64,000 bases of DNA from Acephala macrosclerotiorum. Lineage: Eukaryota; Ascomycota; Leotiomycetes; Helotiales; Mollisiaceae. Positions 23,070 through 33,537 of the stretch are shown here, one piece after another. The notes under the pieces are model-generated. The model had not been told where the DNA came from. It worked only from the letters and a program-made list of their open reading frames with translations, and did no database searches. Every line of letters begins with the position of its first letter. Positions within the stretch are counted from its first letter, which is position 1. The stretch is taken from assembly GCA_014904845.1 (NCBI GenBank), contig MU119414.1, positions 33,728 through 97,727 of the forward strand, in the 5' to 3' direction. A program made the translations under genes and the position numbers.

Positions 23070-24597
23070 ATGTATTTTCAAGAGGAGCTATCAAGAAAAC
23101 CGCCGAAGTGGAACTATCTACACACGCCCAGGAAGGGACGAAGACCAACGAGGGTCGCTATTATTGGAAGTGGTGTTGCAGGCTTAGCCGCCGCAAAGCG
23201 AGTGCCCAGCTCAACCTGCGTGATGATACATCCGGCTAAATAATACAGATATCTGTTAGCTGAGAGAGAGGAAGGCACAGATACAAGATGGTTCGAAGTC
23301 ACGATCTTCGAGCGCCACTCCGAGGTAGCTGGGATCTGGAACCTCACTTCAACTGAGACCGACAAATTCCAGACACCAATGTACGAAGGTCTCGAGACCA
23401 ACGTTCCCGGACTCTTATGACCTTCAGCGATTTCCCATACCCGAAGGACGTCCCACTTTTTCCCACTCACGACAAGATCAAAATGTATCTGGAAAATTAC
23501 GCGGAAGATATCCGCGACCACATTGAGTTCAATTCAGAAGTAGTGATGGCTACTAAGGGCACTAAGAACTATCAGCGCAGCCAATGGCGAGTCGTCATTA
23601 ACAACATCGATGCACATGTGCCACCAGAATATTTCGACGCTGTTGTTGTTGCGACGGGAACGTTCGATAAATTCTGTATGCCACCTGAGTATGGACTAGA
23701 ATCATGGGAGAAGGAGAACCCGGAAACCGTAATTCACGCCAAAGACTTTAGGAGACCTCAAGACTTCGAAGGAAAGGTTAGTAAGCCTCCAACAAACTTG
23801 CATTTCACTCAGGCATCCGCACTGACTTCAACCAGAAAGTGTTGATCATCGGCGGCGGATCTTCCTACTTCGACATTGGCAGACGTATGACTCCACATGT
23901 CAAAGGAAAACTTCTCGTTTCGATGAGGGAACCCCAGCTACTTGGCCAGATGAGCAGCCCGGATCATCGAAACGTCTCAATTCCCAAGACTCTCTTCCCC
24001 AAAACTCGATCTGTCTTGTTCATGGACGACTCAATTGAGAAAGACATCGACATCATCATGCTCTGCACTGGCTATCAATACGAGTTCCCCTTTCTTCCGA
24101 AGGTGGAAATAGCCGACGACGGACAGCGGGTTGCCAATCTTTGGGAGCACATGTTCTGGATCCCTGATACCACTTTGTCTTTCGTCGGCCTCCCCAAGAT
24201 GAGTGCCATCTTCACCGTTGTTGAGGCGCAAAGTGCCTACATTGCACGAGTTCTTGCTGGTCGACTGCGCACACCATATCAGTCAACCATGCAACAGAAA
24301 ACGGATGAGGAGCTCAACAACCGCATTGCCGGAGCAGTGGATAAGAAAACTGCTGCGAAGCAATTCCATAATCTGCCAAATCCAAAAGACAAGGACTATA
24401 TCAATCGCTTGTCTGAGGCATGTATTGACGTGGACGTGATGGAGAAGCGAGGGAAGCAACCCCCTTTGTTTGATGCCTACCTCGACTGGACTCGGAAGAA
24501 TGGTGGAGCGATGAGGACTGAGTTCTTCAAGCAGAAGGACAAGCACAAGTTCGCGACGCCCGAGTCTCTTGGCTTCAAGTACGTCCCTGATTCCTAA
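23070..24597 (+). pseudogene. flavin-containing monooxygenase with one frameshift
   Basis: ATG 23070 opens MYFQEELSRKPPKWNYLHTP, then the FAD motif VAIIGSGVAGLAAA. The next exon (from 23249: YLLAEREEGTDTRWFEVTIF) keeps frame only if the intron uses a GC donor (AA-GCGAGT, about 23200). Near 23415 (GGACTCTTATGACC) one base seems to be missing, which puts a TGA where homologues continue as LMTFSDFPYPKD. After this the frame is open to the stop at 24595-24597, with a GT-AG intron at 23777-23835. The second dinucleotide site IIGGGSS, LCTGYQYEFPFL and the C-terminal half are intact. Family members oxidise N- or S-containing compounds with NADPH. A single indel means this is a very young pseudogene or a sequencing error; apart from it I would call the gene functional. 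Confidence 0.75.
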
Positions 24598-25368
24598 GAA
24601 ATTGCGCGATCTGAGCAAGATAATCAACGAGGCAAGCTTTACCCTTTTCTTCCACTTGGTTTTGGACTTAACCGACAAGGTTGGTAAGAAATTGAGGGCA
24701 TACACTCTTATGCATCGACTTTGGAAGACTTCTTCAAAGCAAGGAGAACCAGAGGCCAAATCTCTCAGTGGCAAATTTTATCTTAATTGTCCTGGAATGA
24801 ATAGTTTGGTGCTCAATCCTTCTTTATGTCTCGTCACGTGCCTTCAGGCTGGTGAAGTTTTCTCACTATTTTATATGCTAATCACTGTACAACTTTCTTT
24901 TATTACCATCTGTAAAGTATTGCCTACACTCACTATGCTTTCGTCTACAATTAGATTGTAAGCTCTCACTTATACCTCGTATGCCCCTGTCCCGATTTTG
25001 AATTGCCCTGGTAAGTTATACCTTCTAGAATATCATATCAACTTGATAAAATATATTCTATTACTTAAAATAACGCTTTCGAGTTTCTGTAGGGGTCGCC
25101 ATCACAGTAGTCTGTACTTGCAGTATGTTCCAATGCTTTGGCAGATGTATGCATGGGTGCGAAGTGGATTCGTGAATTATCATCTTGCCCCACTATGCCC
25201 CATCGGACGCCGCCTGCATATGCATGGTGCGCCACTCCTTTGCCGCACACCGAGATCTCAACGCGAGGCTCGAAACCGTGACGATCCCGTCTCACCTCAG
25301 CATCTTCAATTACTTCTGGAAAACACGACAATTGAATCTCCTGAGTGATACTACGAGCGTGATTTGTA
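24598..25368. other. intergenic stretch, no gene seen
   Basis: ORFs of 60-130 codons overlap on both strands without motifs. Confidence 0.4.
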
Positions 25369-26022
25369 ATGGCTGGAGTGCGCAATAGACCGCGAAAGCT
25401 GTTGGGATGGCAACAGGGAGAAGGATCAGGTGTCAAGGGGACAGTCTCGTGCGCAGGCAATCAGGTTTCCAGCCAAGAATCAAACAGTATAGTAATCCCT
25501 CAACTTGATGGCAATACCGTTTTTGATATCGTAGACATCAACCCACCTCTCGACGATGACCAGGATATTCCTACCACCCTTGACAACAATTCTCGGGAGC
25601 ACGTTATCAATAATGGTTCCCTTGATCAAAACAGTGTAAATTCGCCTGAATCAAACACGCTTCAAGTCACTCCGCGAAAGCATAGAGATCAAAACAATTC
25701 AGGAATGGACGTCACGGTGTCTGGAGAAGGATTTGGAACGGCTAAAGGTGACTACGAACGTACGGAAGGTTTCTGCGACGCTTTAACCCATCCCCGATAT
25801 GGATCAGACGTTCTATATGCTGTCAATGGCTGTGACTACAGCGAAAAAGCTACACTCAAGGCACTTGGCGAAAGTGCTGCAACCCGCGGCCCCCTGTTCC
25901 ATCTTGTATCGAGGCACCGAGCCCCACCTTTGCTTGGTTCAAGAGGTTGTCTACATCGCCTCCGTTGCCGAAGTTTGGGCGATCCCTTGCCCTGCGGAGG
26001 ACTTCAGCCGCAACGTCCATAG
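25369..26022 (+). CDS. hypothetical ORF, doubtful
   Basis: 217 codons open from ATG 25369. The first ~155 residues are acidic and Asn/Ser-rich (DINPPLDDDQDIPTTLDNNS) with no domain. The last ~55 codons lie opposite the coding end of the AAA ATPase remnant and are surely not real in this form. It could be a degenerate piece of another gene. I list it only because the frame is long and of normal composition. Confidence 0.2.
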   Translation: MAGVRNRPRKLLGWQQGEGSGVKGTVSCAGNQVSSQESNSIVIPQLDGNTVFDIVDINPPLDDDQDIPTTLDNNSREHVINNGSLDQNSVNSPESNTLQVTPRKHRDQNNSGMDVTVSGEGFGTAKGDYERTEGFCDALTHPRYGSDVLYAVNGCDYSEKATLKALGESAATRGPLFHLVSRHRAPPLLGSRGCLHRLRCRSLGDPLPCGGLQPQRP

Positions 26023-27450
26023 CTGATTTCTTAGCACTGATATCCTCTTTGGCCATCTTCAGTCGTAGAATCTCGTTCAGCCGCTCGTCATCATAATCCT
26101 TGAACCGGAAGGCTTCCTCGAGCGGGAATCGTCTTCGAAGTCCCGGGTTGACCTTCTGGAACATCTCTTCTATCATGTCGGGATACCCGATGAGGATGAC
26201 GGATCTATCCTCTCCCGGCCTGTTGTGAATCCTAGATATTAGCACGTCGATACAGCCCAACCGGTAGTCGTCCGACTCGGACGTCGCTCCCACCCTGCTC
26301 CCATTGTAGAACATATGCGCATCGTCGATGATGAAAGCCTTACCAAGAGTGGCATCCAGTATCTCGCTCGTCCTTATTTCCGAATCGCCGATGTGTTGTC
26401 CAACGAAATTGGCCGGAGTCTTGAAGACAACCTCTTGGGTTGTAAGAACGCCAAGGTCGGCCTGGATCTGGCCGTATAGCTTCGCCACCGTCGTCTTGCC
26501 AGTGCCAGGTGGACCCAGGAATACGCGATTCAGAGATGTCTTCAGCGGCTCCCGGCCGCGAATCTCTCGGCAGTAGTTCGCCTTCGCGTGAATCAGTAGC
26601 TCTCCAATCGCCTTCTTGACGTCTTCTAGGCCCACCATTTTCTCAAGCTCCTTCCACGCTGCACTTTGTGTTCGAATGTCTGCAGGCTCAGGGCCGATGA
26701 TATCCTCTATCGTCAATAGATCCTGGCGCAGATCTTTGGCTTCACTCTTCCGCTTGGTTTTCTGGTCTGTTATTCTCCTTTTCCGATTCCTTGTTTGGTT
26801 TTCTTCTATTGCGTGTTTCTCGGTCTGGTATTATGTTTTCCTCCTCTTCCTCCTCCTCATCAACGAACCCCTCACTCTCGTCATATGGGTTTGTCGCTTC
26901 GTCCGATTTGTCTGACTCGTTGTCAAGATTCTCGCTTTTGTTGTCGGGATCTTCCTCCCCTTTTATCGGGTCGTCATCCTTATCGCATAGCTTCGTCTCA
27001 TCAGATGGTTTGGCTTCCTCATCAGATGGCTTCGTCTCCACATCGTCAGAGTTTGGGACGCTGTCGTTAGACTTTTCGTCACCTTTCTCTTTACTCCCAA
27101 CATCAGCCGGCTTCTTGCTCTGTTTACCCGTGTCGCCACCTTTATCGTTTAGCGCCTTGATGCGTTCCTTCTGGAGTCGAAGAGACTGCCGGTCAAGCAT
27201 CTTCTGAAATGACAACAGTAAATCATGCACATTCCCGAAACTGGCCGAGTCCCGACCCCTGCCTACACGTTTGACGGCAATCATCGCCCCCATCGACTGT
27301 CAAGGAATTATGACGGATGAGCCCGAGAAGGATACGCCGCAGCTGTTCGTCGTCATAATCCTTCAGTTCCAGCCTCCGCCAGAACTGCCATCTGCCATGG
27401 GGTTTGCTTCCGAGAAGTCTCGTTGCGCCTTCGACGCTGCCCGAGAGCAC
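25856..27450 (-). pseudogene. truncated, frameshifted CbxX/CfxQ-type AAA ATPase
   Basis: The downstream ORF (26716-25856) is one complete AAA module of the CbxX type: VGLEDVKKAIGELL, Walker A GPPGTGKT, Walker B FIIDDAH, sensor ILIGYPDM, arginine finger NPGLRRRFP, and the closing RPNFGNGGDVDNLLNQAK. It continues upstream without a start (LRQDLLTIEDIIGPEPADIR), one base out of frame with the preceding acidic linker ORF (27293-26742; long D/E/K stretch). Above that, in a third frame, only the last part of a first AAA module remains (RLELKDYDDEQLRRILL near 27360, then FGNVHDLLLSFQKML). So the gene is a tandem-AAA protein that has lost the front of module 1 and gained at least two frameshifts. Fungal homologues are large multi-AAA proteins of unknown function. 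The intact module could still be expressed as a fragment, but this is unlikely. Confidence 0.7.
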
Positions 27451-27977
27451 CAGTTAACCTCCAAGCAGAGATACAGAAAGGCGGTATACTACCAATATCT
27501 GCGGGTGGTCGTACAATGCCTGATTTAGCTCCGCAATTTGCCAGGATCTTTGATTGGGAGTCCATAATCGAGTATTTGGAGTACGCATGTAAGATTCCCA
27601 TGCGCAGAGAGAGCGAAAAGAAAGAGGATCCGTTGATGCATGTGGGGATAAGGGGTGATGGACCGACAATGAGGCTGAGCCCGAAGGTTGTGTTGTCCAA
27701 CCCGCATGGGGTGTTCACTTTTGATCGGGGTAGCACGAGTCGGAAGCCCCCAGGAGACCTTTCGTGATTCCAAATGTTGAGAGGTGTGACGGAGATTGGG
27801 AGATCTCGGCTCGATAGCTTTCCTCGGACTCTGTCCTTCGAACAATGTAAAGCCCGGGCTCATCGATGCTCGCGACTCTGCAGAATAGGACATCAAGATG
27901 TGTACACGAGATAGCTGAAATCATGTGTGTGCAGCAGCTGGATCTCATACAGTCATCTCCTCTCATCGACCATACCT
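27451..27977. other. stretch where the start of the AAA protein would be expected; no gene seen
   Basis: Overlapping ORFs on both strands with no AAA or other motif. I see no trace of the first Walker A motif. Confidence 0.4.
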
Positions 27978-29642
27978 TTACCCATACATGTAACCATTTC
28001 TTAAACGACCGCTTCTTCCACCCTCACCAAAGACAATCTTTATCGCACCAGAATCATGCATCGCATCAACCTCATCGTCACCCCCAACTTCGATATGCAC
28101 CTTCACCTCCTTTGCCAGCTTGCCTGACAATCCTGCACCTCTCAATATCGCAAGTGTACTCGTGTCTGCACCAGCCAACACCGAGACCAGGCCGAAGCCT
28201 TCACCGATTGGTGTGTTGTACAGCACAAAAGCTCTCGCAGCAAGTGATATCAGAACTAATACGGGATTCACTGCGAGAATTAGAACAAGAGCCCAGTGCT
28301 TCCGCAATGTTGTTCCCGTAATCTGGGCTGTACCCCAAGAGACGTATGCGGCGTCAGTGTCATTGTTTCCCGTTTCGGGTCCACCCAAAGCTGTTATCCT
28401 AGACCAAACCATAGCGGCAACTAGCGAGGAATCGGTCTTGACAAAATTGGTGTATTTAGTATTGTTGGCGTAAGTGTCCCGTAGTTTCCGGAACAAATAA
28501 TCATATTCCGGTAAAGCCTGGGTATACAGTGCAGGAATAGCGAGAATGTTGTGTTTGAGAACTGATTGAGATCCCATAACAGGTTGAGCTGGAGCTTCAA
28601 CGTTTTGTAGGGAGATGCTGTCCTGGGTGATTGTCCACGTTCCGTTGAAAGCTTGTCTGCTTATTTTGTATTCTCGTGCCTGAGATCCAAAGGTCTGGTT
28701 GGATGTCTTGTTGTAGGGGATATTAACATCCCACCAGCTCATCCACATAGTGGAGATATCGTAAGTAGAGTATCCCAAGAGACCAACCCAATACTGCGGT
28801 GTGCCGATCCACTGCTGTCCGGCGGCTGAAAATGGTGTATTGATATCCGTCTCGAAGGTGCTACTGAGATTGTCGCGACTTCGACTCAGGCCGTTGTAGA
28901 GGTCGGCAACTGTCGCATTGACTTCTGTTGTGATTGACATTGACTGATCGTTGGAAAGCTTGGATTGAAGGTTTGATACATAATCTGGTAATGGACCGTC
29001 AAGTATTGCGGTGGTGTTCTCGGACATTGTGTACATATTGAATCCGTATGCTCGATCATATCCCGGGTCTTCGAACCAAGGAAGAGTCACATTAACGAAC
29101 AGCGAGAGACCAAATCCAAGGTCCTGAGTACCTGGCGGTCCAGTCCATCCACACCTGCCGCTAATTAGAAACTTTTTCGTGCTGCTTGATCCTCCAACGA
29201 AGCTCTTATATCCAACACTAAGAGCAAGTGGTGTCGCGAGCAATAAAGACAAGGCGACCTTGTATCGCAATTGAGTCCCTTGAGAGAATAAATTTGAACT
29301 CAAAATAGCCTCCAAGTTTTGCAACGTCGAATGACCTGTGCGCACTTCGAGCGCAATCAATACAAGTTGGATCTGCTTCGATGCGCAGAATCCCATGAGC
29401 GACAGGAGAAATCCGATAATAATTAGTTGATCTTTTTGACCCAAGTATGCAGCGATACTTGTGATCTTTACACACGCCAGTCCAACTGCAAAAAGCAATA
29501 GGCAGAATGTGATCGTAACGATGTCCGCGATCGATATCCTTCTTTTGCGCATAGGCTGTCCTACAGCGCGAAGAGAGGGGGCCATCCGCTTCCGTTGTTC
29601 TAGAGAGAGGAGATGATGATCGACTTGTGAAGTGCCCGCCAT
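27978..29642 (-). CDS. multispanning membrane protein with a large N-glycosylated loop
   Basis: The first ATG of a longer open frame is at 29642, giving 554 residues; the upstream extension to 29777 begins with a non-ATG codon and is unlikely. Three membrane helices lie near residues 36-60, 72-98 and 128-150, a loop of about 300 residues follows with many N-x-S/T sites (NVT, NTT, NAT, NLS, NKT, NQT, NGT, NNT, NDT) and a helix near 455-480 leads to an acidic/Gly-rich cytosolic tail. This layout means a surface or endomembrane protein with a luminal or extracellular domain. I recall similar uncharacterised fungal membrane proteins but no function. No intron is needed and the frame is clean. Confidence 0.75.
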   Translation of the reverse strand: MAGTSQVDHHLLSLEQRKRMAPSLRAVGQPMRKRRISIADIVTITFCLLLFAVGLACVKITSIAAYLGQKDQLIIIGFLLSLMGFCASKQIQLVLIALEVRTGHSTLQNLEAILSSNLFSQGTQLRYKVALSLLLATPLALSVGYKSFVGGSSSTKKFLISGRCGWTGPPGTQDLGFGLSLFVNVTLPWFEDPGYDRAYGFNMYTMSENTTAILDGPLPDYVSNLQSKLSNDQSMSITTEVNATVADLYNGLSRSRDNLSSTFETDINTPFSAAGQQWIGTPQYWVGLLGYSTYDISTMWMSWWDVNIPYNKTSNQTFGSQAREYKISRQAFNGTWTITQDSISLQNVEAPAQPVMGSQSVLKHNILAIPALYTQALPEYDYLFRKLRDTYANNTKYTNFVKTDSSLVAAMVWSRITALGGPETGNNDTDAAYVSWGTAQITGTTLRKHWALVLILAVNPVLVLISLAARAFVLYNTPIGEGFGLVSVLAGADTSTLAILRGAGLSGKLAKEVKVHIEVGGDDEVDAMHDSGAIKIVFGEGGRSGRLRNGYMYG

Positions 29643-29934
29643 GCCTGAATGAAATGGTGATGAATGATATTGTAGATATAATCGGCATCTTCGCAATTCT
29701 GAGCGAGAAATATTCACTCCACGCGCCGCAAGGGCTACACGAAGGCCTCCAGCCCCGAGGCTCTGCCAAGTAAGCACCAGCCTGGCTGACTCTGCTCATC
29801 CGGCTTCCATTGCCAAATATAGCTATAGTCCACCAATGACACAGCTCGAATGTTTATCGATTAGGCAGAACTTTTCCCCTGTCGCATGGCGTATTCAAAC
29901 ACCAATCAAAAGGCACCAAAGTTGGGAATGCAAA
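29643..29934. other. promoter region of the membrane protein
   Basis: No gene. Ordinary composition until the AT-rich stretch at about 29935. Confidence 0.35.
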
Positions 29935-30200
29935 AAGTATAATTGTATTAAAAGCCTAGGACGGTCGTAATAATATAAAATAAAACGATGTTTTTAATAT
30001 TTCGATTTATAAAAAAATTATATTAATATTATAAAATATTATAAAATATTATATTATTTATTTTTGCTTAATTTCAAAAAGCGATTAAAAAAGTAATTAA
30101 TAATATATTAAATTAATCAAAAAATATAAATTATATAATATATTTATTAAGATTGTCAATGGACTAAAAAGTGAATATAAAGCTAGCCACGTTAAAAGTG
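29935..30200. repeat. short AT-rich, RIP-like stretch
   Basis: About 250 bases of very low GC between the promoter of the membrane protein and the end of the cysteine-rich pseudogene. No coding content. Confidence 0.55.
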
Positions 30201-30202
30201 GA

Positions 30203-30659
30203 TTATAGCGTTGCAATTGTTTTACTAAGAATAATAAAAATGCTTGATGTAAATAGAATTATTATTCCGCTTAAAACATAGACTATATAGCTCAAATCTG
30301 TACGACATTTCAACACTCCAAATTGTATAACGCAAATGTTTCCATTCTCGCAGTATTGCCCAGAATAGCAACACTGATCATCAAGAGGGTAACAGCCAAC
30401 CTGCTCGCAACAGCCGTATCCCTCAGCACAAGTGGTTCCCGCACAAGACCCTCCACCCAGATCTATAATGCAGTTCGAAGTTGACGTACAGCAGTAACCT
30501 GCGAGACAGCATACAAGGCCATCTGATAGTGTGAAATCTGGGCAAGAATGAACAGGTCACCGGCGCATAGCGTATCTCCAGCATTACAATAATTTCGACG
30601 TCCCAGCCAGCCGCGAACCAGGAAATAACCAGCAAATTCGCCAACAGCCTCAACTTCAT
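30203..30659 (-). pseudogene. cysteine-rich secreted or membrane-anchored protein with frameshifts
   Basis: Three segments lie in order in three frames. From ATG 30659, MKLRLLANLLVISWFAAG is a typical signal peptide. Overlapping it in a second frame is NYCNAGDTLCAGD. A third frame then runs to TAA 30203-30205: CPDFTLSDGLVCCLAGYCC, CIIDLGGGSCAGTTC, EGYGCCEQVGCYPLDDQCC, YCENGNICV, followed by a hydrophobic C-terminal helix (GIIILFTSSIFIIL). No GT-AG intron links the first and third frames in phase without deleting cysteines. I conclude two indels, hence a pseudogene or a local assembly error. The type is a fungal Cys-rich extracellular protein anchored by a C-terminal helix. A hAT-like MITE lies 190 bases upstream. 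Confidence 0.6.
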
Positions 30660-30847
30660 CAGCAGGAAGTATTGAAAGTGCCTCCGGCGGTCCTTTCTTT
30701 TGTCTGTTGAACAATTCTTGCAGCCGAGTTGTGGAGTCCTTTGGCCGAAAGGGGCGGATTCCGACGTCGCAATAACCGAAAGTCTTGAAAAGGAGAATTG
30801 AGACCAGAGAATCGATTGGAGAACAGTTGAGTCGCATTTCTGCCGCT

Positions 30848-31059
30848 TAGGCTGCTCGTTTTTTCCCCTATAGGGCCCCACGAGGACGTGCGGCGGGAGG
30901 AAGCTTGAGTAGTATAAGCTTTAGTAAAAAGGTGAAAAAAGGCCTAGACTTAAATAATCAAAAACCGCGCTTTTTAGTAAAATTACTCGCGGATTTTTAA
31001 TTAATGCAAGGATTTAAACATATCGTGGGGCCCTATTTAAGGGGAAAACGAGCAGCCTA
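30848..31059 (+). mobile_element. hAT-type MITE, copy 1 (212 bp)
   Basis: Ends are inverted repeats beginning TAGGCTGCTCGTTTT on the left and ending AAAACGAGCAGCCTA on the right; with small gaps they extend about 37 bases into TAGGGCCCCACGA. The element is flanked by 8-base direct repeats, CTGCCGCT (30840-30847) and TTGCCGCT (31060-31067), 7 of 8 identical, as expected for a hAT target-site duplication. No coding capacity. The second copy at 58022-58232 is in the opposite orientation and, by eye, about nine of ten bases agree. Confidence 0.85.
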
Positions 31060-31067
31060 TTGCCGCT

Positions 31068-32234
31068 AGGTTTGAAATTATATAACAAGTGTACTCGAGT
31101 AGCAGATAGTGCGCAATCTGATGCCGAACATGTCTATAAGGGCCAGTGTGATATTTATCGTGGGGTTGTAAGGCTGGCAATGTCTGGCCACCGAGCACCT
31201 CCAAAATTCTGCACACTTGCCACATAAACGGGGCAATATTTAAAACAAAATCGCTGCATTTGGGCACAGTCTTGCGCCTATACTGATTACATACCAATCA
31301 GCACAAATATATGGGTTTCATTGTTCGTAAAGTGAAACCGACAACGCCTTTATCAGGCAGCTTTTCCTTTTTTTTTGTGGTCTTCATTAGAACATCAAAG
31401 CCTACAGCTTCCGCCTGCAGCTAGCTACGACGAAGCAAATATCTCAAAACCATTCTCTAATTCGCTTTCAAATTTCTCATTCCAAGTTTCAATCGACAAA
31501 ACTGTTCATTAATTAAACTTGCAGTGCTTATAGGCTCATCGCAGTGCTTACCAATCATGCTACTGTCTTTAGCAAGCCGAAGAGAATTTCAAGCCTCAAG
31601 AGACTATAAGCGGCGCAACATAGAACGATGAAGAAAAAAACTTTTTAAATTGCACTACACCGTTTAACACCTGATCAGCGCAGATTAATATCGTGGTGTG
31701 GCTAAGAGCAATTTGCGGCCTCGGAACAATTTCTTTTGAAGAATTTTTACTATGTTAAGAGGCGGCTTAAACTCGTTTTCATTTTTTAATAAGTTTCTTT
31801 CTATTATTGCTTGACTTTCCCCAGGGCTCAGGGGGGAGCTTCGCTTAGTCCCACTCCACTTTTACCCCTTATTAGCTACCGACTATTATAACGATAAGTA
31901 AAAGTATAAATTTTTATAAAATCAAGTCCAGGTTTTCCCTAGTTGTAATTTATCCAGCTTTACATTTCGAAAAAGATTACACCTATGCTTAAGGTTGCAA
32001 TATAATAATAAATATCAGACTAAACCATTTCTGCATAATCAGTAGCAATTAAAGTAATAAGTTACGACGTATAACATTTTCATATCCGTGCGATAACCAA
32101 TCGAACTTTTCTCGTTTTATACCCCAAGCTAATCATCTACAAGGTCCGCTTAAAGAACAGGAAAATTGTCTTATCCAATTTTTTTGAATCACCAAAAACC
32201 ACCTGGACTTAATCTTTTTTACATTGTCGAGAAA
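31068..32234. other. 1.2 kb intergenic stretch
   Basis: No gene recognised. Moderately AT-rich without the extreme composition of the RIP blocks. Confidence 0.4.
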
Positions 32235-33473
32235 ATGACGGCCCTCAACGACCCAGGCATCTTCCCACCAGTATTCGAACACAGCGACACCATAGCCTTC
32301 CTCTCCCCCTCTCGCCTCAACGACATTAACCCTCTCCGCGTCTCACACGCTACTACCGCCCTCGAAAAACCTCGGATTCAAAGTCCAAACTATATATTCT
32401 CCAATCTCACCCAATGCCACCCACTCCCAAGCCATCTAGTACCGAGTCCACGAACTCTACACCGCATTTTCCACCCCCTCTATCAAAGCAATAATCTGCA
32501 CCATCGGCGGCCTCTCCTCCAACGAACCCCTCCTATTCATTAAGTAGAATTTAATCAGACAAAATCCAAAATCCTTATTGGCCATTCAAACATCACTTTC
32601 CTCCGCCTGGCCATCGCCAAAATGACCAGCCTACGAACATTCTACAGCCCCGCAGCTATCACGTCCTTCGGCGAGATTCCAAACCCGCTAGATTTTACTA
32701 TAAGGCATTTCTTACACGTTTTATATAGTAGAGGGGAAGTTGAGAAGATGCCAAAAAGTTAACAATTCATCGACGAATTCGGCGATTGGGGAAACGAAAG
32801 GTCTAATCCTTCTACTTTAAAAGCTCGAAGTTTATAACCAAATCTAGGTTGGAAATGGTTAAGGAGGGGAGCGTGTGAGTGCCGGTATATTGGTTATTTG
32901 AATTTATTTCTTCGTAGCGTTATTTTTGTCGAATGTTAAAACACTGAGTTTGGGGTTTAGGTTTCGATGTCCTCGGATCTTTGGAATATTCATAAATTTC
33001 TGAGAATTTGTTGTGAAATTCATGGGCTGATCAGTGTCTAGAATGTCGGGTGGTTGTTTAGCGAGTTTGTTGCAGTTGGCTGGGACGAAATACTGGCCTT
33101 CTTTTGACGCAAGGTTTTACTACTAGAGAATCCCGAGGGGGAGAGGATAGATGGTCCATTACCTTTGATGCAGACTCGATCTTTGTTTGCAGCTTATCAA
33201 CTGGGTGTTTTTGATCAGATCGTGGGTCCGGTTATGGGGAGACCGACTGGGTATGCTGGGGAAGAGTTGAGACAGTACAAGGAGATGGTGTTGGATATGT
33301 GTTCTGGGACTATTATGGAAGGGGAAAGGAAGGGAGGAGAGAGGGATTTCCCGATTTTGATGGGGGTGGGTGTTGGGCGTGCGGGTCCGGTGTTGACGGT
33401 TCCGTTGGGGGCCTTTATGAGGTTGAATTCTAGGGAGGATGTTTGGGAGGTATTAGAAAGTTGTGTTTCTTGA
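32235..33473 (+). pseudogene. S66-family (LD-carboxypeptidase / MccF-like) serine peptidase remnant
   Basis: From ATG 32235 the family's order is readable across three frames. DTIAFLSPSRLNDINPLRV is the N-terminus; near 32485 comes IKAIICTIGGLSSNEPLL; then ILIGHSNITFLRLAIAKM holds the nucleophile Ser in the place of the usual G-Y-S-D. LDFTIRHFLHVL, GWKWLRRGACECR and a C-terminal ORF (33165-33473: GRPTGYAGEE, FPILMGVGVG, LTVPLGAFMRLNS) follow. At least two frameshifts and three or more stops (after NEPLLFIK, MPKS and ARSL) break it. S66 enzymes cleave LD-peptide bonds or detoxify peptide-nucleotide antibiotics; fungal roles are unclear. Some stops need transversions, so RIP alone does not explain the decay. 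Confidence 0.8.
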
Positions 33474-33537
33474 TAGGGAATTTTTGTGCTTTCATCAACT
33501 CTCTCGGATCATGAATGTACGATTTGGTGATGGACAT

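Noticed and set aside
27978..29777. Longer N-terminus for the membrane protein
   Set aside because: The extension begins with GTG, which is not a normal fungal start; ATG at 29642 is the first in frame.
30463..30837. 124-codon minus ORF starting 10 bases from the MITE
   Set aside because: Only its last third is family sequence (NYCNAGDTLC) in one of three needed frames; the better start is the signal peptide at 30659.
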